Positions 59,701 to 64,000 of a DNA stretch of 64,000 bases are shown here, one piece after another; position 1 is the stretch's first letter, and every line of letters begins with the position of its first letter. The stretch is from Streptosporangium pseudovulgare. GTDB taxonomy: Bacteria; Actinomycetota; Actinomycetes; Streptosporangiales; Streptosporangiaceae. Location of the stretch: the NCBI RefSeq assembly GCF_014648055.1, contig NZ_BMQJ01000007.1, positions 125,046 to 189,045 of the forward strand, given 5' to 3'. The translations under genes and the position numbers were made by a program. A model generated the notes under the pieces. The model searched no databases and was not told where the DNA came from. It was given only the letters and a program-made list of their open reading frames with translations.

Positions 59701-60081
59701 CTTCTTCGGCGGGGCGAGCCGTACCGGGAAGTCGGCCGCCAGCGTGCGCGCCCCCGCGCCGCCGGTCGCGTCCAGCTCGACCGCCTGCGGTTTCGGCCAG
59801 ACGACGCTCGGCGGCGTCTTCCACGCCTGTTTCTCCGCCGGGTCGGCCGTCCTGGGCAGTACGGGGACCCGCTTTCCGAGGACCGGGGTCTCCCGCTGGA
59901 CGGCCGGGGCGGAACGGGGCGCGGCGCTCGCGGGCACCGCGGGCACCAGCGGCGCCATCACGACGACCGCCAGCGTGGCCGCCAGCCGCCGGGGCCACGG
60001 CGACTTCCGTACGGGAAGCGTCAGACGGTTCCAGTAGGACTCCGGAGGATCTGGATCATGTGCCAGGTTCACTGACTTCAC
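53770..60081 (-). CDS. Secreted RHS-repeat protein with Lys/Ala-rich tip
   Basis: 2103 residues from a GTG at 60081. A signal-like segment (RRLAATLAVVVMAPLVPAVPASAA) ends near residue 53. The large middle part carries many YDxxGR-type repeats (YTYDTSDRLSTVTDHAGNVWRHTYDLRGRE, YTYDPAGNITKI), and the core ends with the RHS hallmark YDPVNGRFLSVDPVIDEE...NAYAYANNSPVTMSDPDGQ. The last 250 residues form a variable tip: a hydrophobic start (LVWIVVGIAARIAAR), a long Lys/Ala/Arg-rich stretch (AELAKKKAAELAKKKAAQ), then RDGSYYRIDGSRQPSKSVSVYRNGK to the end. RHS proteins are polymorphic toxin carriers. This tip matches no known toxin and has no obvious immunity gene beside it. Confidence 0.87.
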   Translation of the reverse strand: MKSVNLAHDPDPPESYWNRLTLPVRKSPWPRRLAATLAVVVMAPLVPAVPASAAPRSAPAVQRETPVLGKRVPVLPRTADPAEKQAWKTPPSVVWPKPQAVELDATGGAGARTLAADFPVRLAPPKKPAESAESTKAADDGNDKGGKEAKDAKDGKEAAAAATPDRVRVELLDTAPSGLLGLALRVTAGQGLAVARGRTRLEIDYSGFRYAFGGDYGARLRLVRLDECALTAPAAPAAAAACPRPEPVPSDNDAKSGTLAADVDLPALYALQAAPSGPSGDHAATSLAPSSNWSVGTQSGDFTWDYGLRAPPALGGDEPDMSLVYSSQSVDGRTVSTNNQPSWAGEGFELNPGGYIERRYKSCMIDGKKTGDLCWDQENATLALGNSAVELVKDATTKQWRPRRDDGTRVEYLTGAANGDDNGEYWRVTTDDGTQYTFGLNRLPGWATGKPETGSTWTVPVFGNNSGEPCHKSDAASSWCQQAYRWNLDLAVDTHGNATTYWYGAEKNHYGRNMKPELGTEYVRGGYLKRIDYGYLRGELFTRSPAARVVFDVAERCVPGGTVTCAADQLKKETASHWPDVPFDQICGSGEKCTNRLSPTFFTRLRLAKVTTQVLNPDTAKCSGKPYCDVDSWTLTHSFPATGDGLSPSLWLASIQQSGHVGGTVTLPKVTFVGVQLPNRVDSDEGRAPLVKWRVRSVNNESGGELRVEYGPADCKPGDAPAADRNGRLCFPQRWAPPDEGEVTDWFHKYVVTRTLEIDRVAQSPPVVTDYEYLDGAAWHYADNILVKPEHRTWSEWRGFGRVRVRGGDGQDTKRTLTEFRYFRGMDGDRQADGSKRRAQVVDSEGGKLDDLDQFAGFEREEILYEGDGGEIATATAEEPWSLKTAESTQGGVTKLAHIVEPKSMVTRTALEGGKWRRTAEERAYDTQGMLTQVDEKGDLDTGDDDQCTRYTYARNTTAWLLDYTSRIHKVAAGCGAGVSKLAAADVISDERMQFDGGPYGQAPVKGDVTAVQSVAGDGSAVTESVKTYDAYGRMTSETDAAGTKVVTTYTPTSGAPATEVTETNPLGHVERTLIEPAWGEVVTEIDANNRRVDLEHDALGRLVKVWQGDRSKEAGQSPSTEYSYLTRNDGPNVVTTKTLRADGGYTVSHELLDGLLRPRQTQEPAPRDDQAQDPALRDGRTITDTFHNSLGEVAKSNSGYFSPGEPSTELLGVADTAVPSQIVTSYDGTGEVSVQAFRVKGVEKWRAAATYRGDRMHITAPAGGTAVTRIGDAEGRLVELRQYKGATPTGDYEATRYTYDTSDRLSTVTDHAGNVWRHTYDLRGREIRTEDPDKGVTTFTYNDVDEVVTSTDARGRTLAYVHDALGRKRELHEGSTTGPLLAEWKYDALAKGHMNASIRYVGGQAYKAEINAIDAEYRTLRQTVTVPAREGKLAGSYVLNSRYTLDDQVQSVSFPAAGGLAEESVVYTYDGLSQPVTVSGLSSYVTATRYSKLGETLQYELNSGGKKSWLTYTHDESTRRLTRTRLDRESAPAPDLDLNYTYDPAGNITKIADMDGGRSRDTQCFTYDHLRRLTAAWTATDDCAGGGPRSDTIGGVAPYATSYAYDSTGNRTKETRHAFGGRAESVRSYTYPAAGEARPHALLTAGTDVFAYDEAGNTTRRKVGAADQTLVWDAEGNLESVTEAGKTTSFVYDADGERLLRKTPTDSTLYIDDMELRLDLAKDVVECTRYYTIGDETIAVRTPDNRVYFLASDHQGTAQAAVNGGTGDVAVRRTTPFGEDRGTAPPWWPGQRGFVGGVRDASTGLVQLGAREYDPVNGRFLSVDPVIDEEDPQQLNAYAYANNSPVTMSDPDGQLVWIVVGIAARIAARALARKLAQAAARRAAQAAARRAAIALAKRRAAALAKKKAAELAKKKAAELAKKKAAQAAKKRAAEKARKAAAAAAKRRAAAAARRAAAKRAKAAAAKARSRRVSRAPAKPARQRPAHRPTSRKAVQRQSPPKAQRSPVRDGSYYRIDGSRQPSKSVSVYRNGKMYPEGQPPAGMVRPSGSGQAMRQDYKPAELDPPSTRTGIIAETAARSTKFINEGDLDSLFMHIIRLAGGG

Positions 60082-60501
60082 CCAATCTGTGGACGAGTCG
60101 AACGGGGGGAGTGACCGGCTGGACGAGCCGGGGCGGAGGGGTGAACGACCGGTTCGGAAAGGGACGGGAAGGGGTGGGGCGGTGGGCGACCGAGAGGAGA
60201 AGAAACGGGATAAGAAGGGATAAAAGGAGACATAGAAGGCCGAAATCGGGCAGGGAAGGTCGGCGCGGGACCGGAGGAAGACCGGGGTCGGGGAAAGGCC
60301 GGGATCGGGGGCCGGGGATCGGTGAGGCGGGGAGACCGATGGGGCGGGGTCCGGTGGGTCGGTGCTCGGTGGGTCAGGGACCGGCGGGTCGGGGCTCGGT
60401 GAGTCAGGGACCGGTGAGTCAGGGACCGGTGGGACGGGGCTCGGTGGGACGGGGCCGCCCGGCGGAGTGCCGGGCGGCCGATCGGGAGATCCGCCCCGGG
60501 A
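60082..60501. other. 420-base intergenic region with 15-bp tandem repeats
   Basis: Between the LamG gene and the RHS gene, both leftward. At about 60346-60453 lie some seven imperfect 15-base units of the form GGGACCGGTGAGTCA. They are followed by a strong hairpin near the LamG stop. No promoter is obvious, though the RHS gene must be served from here or by read-through. No gene is seen; short plus-strand frames only mirror the repeat. Confidence 0.6.
60453..60479 (-). terminator. Hairpin after the LamG protein gene
   Basis: GGCCGCCCGG (60453-60462) pairs with CCGGGCGGCC (60470-60479) around 7 bases. It lies 22 bases past the stop of the LamG gene and probably reduces read-through into the RHS gene. 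Confidence 0.65.
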
Positions 60502-63500
60502 CTACTGGGCGGCCAACTGGGCGATCTGTTCGGCGCTCAGCACGCCGTCGTAGGTACGGACGTCGTCCACGATCCCCGGCCAGTGACCGGTGAAGACGCC
60601 CGCCGTCTTGGCACGGCCCAGTTGCAGCGGGCCGGTGGCGTTCCACGCGCTGACGTGGGCGGTGACGGTGCCGGCCGACAGCCGGCCGTTCACGTAGATG
60701 CGCAGCTCGCCCTGGAGGGGGTCGTAGACCCCGGCCACGTGGGTCCACTCGAACGGCGCGGGGACCGCGTCGGAGCGTGTCCGCGCCACCGCGGCGGTGT
60801 CGGTGTCGGCGGCGGCCATGCCGAGGACCCAGCGCCCCTTCTCCTTGTCGTAGCCGAGCTGGAATCCGCTGGCCCTGTTCCCGGCCTGGGAGACGATCGC
60901 CGCGTCGCGGGTGGGCAGGTAGTCGAGCTGGGTCCAGGCGGTGACGGTGAATCCCGCCGCGGTGTTGACGGCGGGACCGGCGGCCTGCGCGTGGCCGCCC
61001 GTACCGTCGAGGGCGAGCGCGCCGTCCAGCCAGCCCTCGGTCCACGACGCGCCACCGCCCAGCGTCGCCGCCGACGCCCGGCCGGAGGAGTCGGCGGCGA
61101 CGGTGCCGGATCCCTCGTCCAGCTTCCAGTGCCCGACCAGCGTCGCGGCGCTGTTCACCAGGTCGGCGACCTCGTCACCGAACATGGCGCGCCCGTGGAC
61201 GCGGACGTCGTCGACGTCGCCCGGCCAGAACTCCGTCTCCGCCCCGCCGGCCTTCGTCCTGCCGATCGTCAGCGGCCCGGTCGCGTCCCACGGCCGGGTG
61301 AACGGGACCGTCGACTCCAGGCGGCCGTTGACGTAGAGGGACAGTTCCCCCGCGGCCGTGTCGTAGACGCCGGCGAGGTGGGTCCACTCACCGGGCTTCG
61401 GCGCGGACGCCGACAGCGCGCGTACCACCGCCGCCCCGTCGGTGTCCGCGACGGTACGGCTCAGCGCCCAGCGGCCGTCGGCCTTGGAGTACCCCAGGGA
61501 GAAGCCGCCGTTGCGCCCGCCGTCCTGGCCGACCGCGGTCGCGGCGGCGCCGGTGCCGGTCAGCCGCACCCAGGCGGCGACCGTGAAGTTGCCCAGGGTG
61601 GACACGACGGGGCCGGTGGTCCGCGCGTGGCCGCCGGCGCCGTCGAGTCGCAGCCCCGCGCCCGTCCTGCCGGATGTCCAGGCGGCCGCGCCGTACAGGG
61701 TGGCCGGGTGGGCGCCCGTGCGGTCGGCGGCCACCCCGCCCTGCCCGTCGTCCAGGGTCCAGTGCCCGTCGGGGCCGGTTCCCGGGTTGACGTTGAACAC
61801 GTAGGTGCGGATCGGGCTCTGGTGTCCCGCGCGGTCCTTACTGCGCACCGCCAGCACGTTGGGGCCGTCGTGGCGGGGTGTGAGCCGGATCGTCGCGGGC
61901 CCGCCCGCCTGGTCGGCCGCGACCTCGGCCTTGGGGGCGGTGTCCAGCCCGTAGACGTAGCCGACGACGTCCGCGACGCCGGCCGCGGTGAACGTGAAGG
62001 ATCCGGTCCGGCCGACGCCGCCGCTCCAGCCGTCCTCCGGGTAGTCCGTCGAGGTCACCACCGGTTCCCCTCCGGGCGCGGAGGCGTCGGCGGTCATCTC
62101 GCACCAGGGACTCCACGCGCTGTTGATCCTGCCGTCCTCCGCGCGGACCCGCCAGCGGATCACGTCGCCGTCGCCGAAGGCGCCCTGCGGGACGGTCGCG
62201 TAGAAGGCGCTGCCCGTTCCCTGCGACTCGGTGAGCCGCTCCCCCACCTTCGTGCCGGCGGCGGTCCACCACTCGAACCGTCCCCTGACCGCGTCGTCGG
62301 CGTCCCGCAGCTTGGCCCACAGCTTCGGCGTGGTGGTGCCGATGATCGGCCGTTGGTCGCCGGCGGCGCAGGCTCCTCCCGGGTCCGACCAGGTGTCGGC
62401 GGCCACGGGCGCGGCGGGCGGCGAGTTGAACTCGATCACCAGGCTGGGGTTGTTCTTGAACTTCTTCCAGGCGTAGACGTCCGTCTCGCTCGTGGCCCTG
62501 AGCCCGACGGTGATGTTGGGCCAGTTCTTCGCCGCGGCGTCGGCGGCCTGGCTGGTGACGTCGAACTCGACGCCGCCGGGCAGGCAGGACGCCCCCCAGC
62601 CCTTCGCGACGTTCACGGTGTCGAGGAGTCTGGACCAGGTGGGCTGCTTGCTCCAGGTGGTGCTCTTGCTGATCGTGCCGGTCGCCCAGGCCTCGACCTT
62701 CCGCGCGCCGCACGAGTAGGACCAGGTCTCGTACGTGCGCAGCGTCGCCTTGAGGATCTGCTTGCCGTGGATGGTCGTGCCGGTGTTCATCTGGAAGAAC
62801 GACCTGTTGGTCTGCCCGGAGACGTGTCCCACCCTGGCGACGTCACTGGCGTTCAGGAAGTTGGACGAGGGGTGGTTGCTCCAGACGGCCGTCCAGGCGC
62901 CGCGGGCCGCGGAGAAGAACGGGTCGAGGTAGACGGGGAACCTGGTCCCCGGGTCCTCGATCATGCCGCGGTGCGGCCTGAGCACCAGCTTCCCGCCGGC
63001 GAGTTCCACTCCCATCACCTCGTGGCGAGCGCCGGGGGGCACGCCCTCCCCCGCCGCCGCCTCGACCCCGGCGGCCGTCTCCGCCCCCGCCGACGCCGGC
63101 GTGCGCGTGGCCGGGGTTCCCGAGGAGTCCCACATCAGCGGCGGTGAGGCGGTGAAGACCGATCCGCCGTTCCCGTCGACGGCCTCCAGGTTGCCGCCTC
63201 CGGTGGATCTCAGCGACAGCCCCTCGGCCGAGATCGGGAAGTTCAGCTCGGCGATGGCCCTGTTCCGGGCCGCGGCGCGCGACTTGACCACGAGGAGGTG
63301 GGAGAAGCCGTCGACGTCCGCCCTGACCTGGAGGTCCACCCCGGGAAGCACCTCGGGGTAGGTCGCGGTGTCGCCCTTCAGCACGGGCTTCGGCAGCGTG
63401 CCCGGCCAGCCCAGCTCCAGCGTCCTGTCACCGCGGGCCATCCGGGCGAGCGGCGCGTTCCCCCCGCCTGAGAAGGTCAGGCCGACCGCCGTCGCGACGG

Positions 63501-63891
63501 GGGCGATCGTCCCGTCGGGGCGGGCCCGGAGCGTCGGATCCACGTCCACCCATCGGCCGTCCTGGCGGACCCGCACCGGACGCGCGTACTGCTCCAGGGT
63601 GAAGGTGCCGTCCGGCCTGGCGAAGACCTGGCGCGTCTCCGTGCGCATCGCGGCGACCTCGACCGGTTTCCCCGTCCGGCGAGCGAGTGCCTGGGCCGGT
63701 TCCTCCGCCGGTCGTTCCGTACGGCCGGCGAGGGGTCCGGCCGGTTTCCCCGCGGGATCCGCGTCCCGCCGTCCCGTGACGGCGTCCGTGGTCTGTTCCC
63801 ACGTGCCGGCGACGGCGTCCGAACGATTGAGGGGTGTCACGGCGGCCACGCCCGCCAGCATCACCACGACCAGTCCACGACCTAAGCGCAT
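60502..63891 (-). CDS. Large secreted DNRLRE/LamG-domain protein
   Basis: 1129 residues from the ATG at 63891, which has GAGGG before it; an ATG 20 codons upstream has none. A signal peptide (LGRGLVVVMLAGVAAVTP) opens the protein. Domains in order: a beta-rich N-part (residues 60-270), a DNRLRE-type region (FPVYLDPFFSAARGAWTAVWSNHPSSNFLN ... WATGTISKSTTWSKQPTW), a fibronectin-like part, and two LamG/concanavalin repeats (HWTLDDGQGGVAADRTG and HWKLDEGSGTVAADSSG) to the end. It probably binds glycans or cell surfaces. In actinomycetes such proteins occur upstream of RHS genes as here, suggesting a joint role. Confidence 0.85.
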   Translation of the reverse strand: MRLGRGLVVVMLAGVAAVTPLNRSDAVAGTWEQTTDAVTGRRDADPAGKPAGPLAGRTERPAEEPAQALARRTGKPVEVAAMRTETRQVFARPDGTFTLEQYARPVRVRQDGRWVDVDPTLRARPDGTIAPVATAVGLTFSGGGNAPLARMARGDRTLELGWPGTLPKPVLKGDTATYPEVLPGVDLQVRADVDGFSHLLVVKSRAAARNRAIAELNFPISAEGLSLRSTGGGNLEAVDGNGGSVFTASPPLMWDSSGTPATRTPASAGAETAAGVEAAAGEGVPPGARHEVMGVELAGGKLVLRPHRGMIEDPGTRFPVYLDPFFSAARGAWTAVWSNHPSSNFLNASDVARVGHVSGQTNRSFFQMNTGTTIHGKQILKATLRTYETWSYSCGARKVEAWATGTISKSTTWSKQPTWSRLLDTVNVAKGWGASCLPGGVEFDVTSQAADAAAKNWPNITVGLRATSETDVYAWKKFKNNPSLVIEFNSPPAAPVAADTWSDPGGACAAGDQRPIIGTTTPKLWAKLRDADDAVRGRFEWWTAAGTKVGERLTESQGTGSAFYATVPQGAFGDGDVIRWRVRAEDGRINSAWSPWCEMTADASAPGGEPVVTSTDYPEDGWSGGVGRTGSFTFTAAGVADVVGYVYGLDTAPKAEVAADQAGGPATIRLTPRHDGPNVLAVRSKDRAGHQSPIRTYVFNVNPGTGPDGHWTLDDGQGGVAADRTGAHPATLYGAAAWTSGRTGAGLRLDGAGGHARTTGPVVSTLGNFTVAAWVRLTGTGAAATAVGQDGGRNGGFSLGYSKADGRWALSRTVADTDGAAVVRALSASAPKPGEWTHLAGVYDTAAGELSLYVNGRLESTVPFTRPWDATGPLTIGRTKAGGAETEFWPGDVDDVRVHGRAMFGDEVADLVNSAATLVGHWKLDEGSGTVAADSSGRASAATLGGGASWTEGWLDGALALDGTGGHAQAAGPAVNTAAGFTVTAWTQLDYLPTRDAAIVSQAGNRASGFQLGYDKEKGRWVLGMAAADTDTAAVARTRSDAVPAPFEWTHVAGVYDPLQGELRIYVNGRLSAGTVTAHVSAWNATGPLQLGRAKTAGVFTGHWPGIVDDVRTYDGVLSAEQIAQLAAQ

Positions 63892-63961
63892 CGGCCCTCG
63901 CCGTCGTCGAGCTGGGACGTCGCGCGGCTCATGGCCGCCCGGCGTCTCCATGATCTTGAAT

Positions 63962-63978
63962 TGACAAGCGGATTGTCA
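63962..63978. promoter_or_regulatory. Inverted repeat upstream of the LamG gene
   Basis: TGACAA-GCGGA-TTGTCA is a perfect 6-base inverted repeat, with a TTGTCA on the minus strand that could also be a -35 box. It lies about 70 bases before the start codon at the right edge of the window. Regulatory role is inferred. Confidence 0.35.
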
Positions 63979-64000
63979 CCCGCGTGGAGGGGGCCGTCCA

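Overview
The window is very GC-rich, uses GTG starts often, packs genes with 4-base start/stop overlaps, and carries families typical of filamentous actinomycetes (DUF397 with XRE-DUF5753, WYL, anti-sigma-like ATPase, MauE, RHS and LamG exoproteins). A Streptosporangiales-type actinomycete is my best guess. The genus is inferred, not shown.

Region 1 (1-788) holds the start of an alpha/beta hydrolase diverging from a padR regulator. Region 2 (about 0.9-15.7 kb) is the most unusual part. It looks like a biosynthetic locus for a ribosomally made peptide that fits no class I recognise. It has a 47-residue peptide gene with its own near-consensus promoter and a Cys-rich C-terminus (2260-2403). It also has six consecutive 19-residue micro-ORFs, all MDR...RRP..., in a 62-base repeat (12700-13070). 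Around these lie an M16 peptidase, an M28/DUF4910-type aminopeptidase, a ubiquitin-like/PP-loop sulfur-transfer ATPase, a methyltransferase-aminotransferase fusion, two FemAB-like acyltransferases, an NDK-like protein lacking the usual catalytic lysine, a nucleotidyltransferase-fold protein, a phosphodiesterase-like protein and an MFS exporter. No LanB/C, YcaO, lasso cyclase or radical SAM enzyme is present.

Region 3 (16.0-17.9 kb) is a Cys-rich protein, a Tat-exported protein and a MauE-like membrane protein. Region 4 (18.0-19.8 kb) is an operon of a small membrane protein, an XRE regulator and an alcohol dehydrogenase, with repeated operator-like sequences. Region 5 (20.1-28.6 kb) is a divergent locus: a Ser/Thr kinase and a DUF4407 protein on one side, and a vWA-like protein, a GTPase and a large GAP1-like membrane protein on the other. 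It resembles GTPase-centred conflict or signalling systems. A bidirectional terminator and a tRNA-Lys(CTT) close it.

Region 6 (29-38 kb) has a MoxR/CoxE-type pair, a zinc peptidase lipoprotein, a dienelactone-hydrolase-like protein, an XRE-DUF5753/DUF397 pair, an anti-sigma-like ATPase, a secreted ricin-lectin/beta-helix pectate-lyase-like protein and a NERD protein. A palindrome with one arm expanded by 8-bp repeats lies here. Region 7 (38.4-53.5 kb) is regulators and transport: a TetR regulator, a WYL regulator with an MFS pump sharing one operator, an MMPL transporter, a two-component system, three acyl-CoA dehydrogenases, HxlR/MFS, GNAT and another TetR. Region 8 (53.7-64 kb) holds two very large secreted proteins, an RHS-repeat protein with a Lys/Ala-rich histone H1-like tip and a DNRLRE/LamG protein upstream of it.
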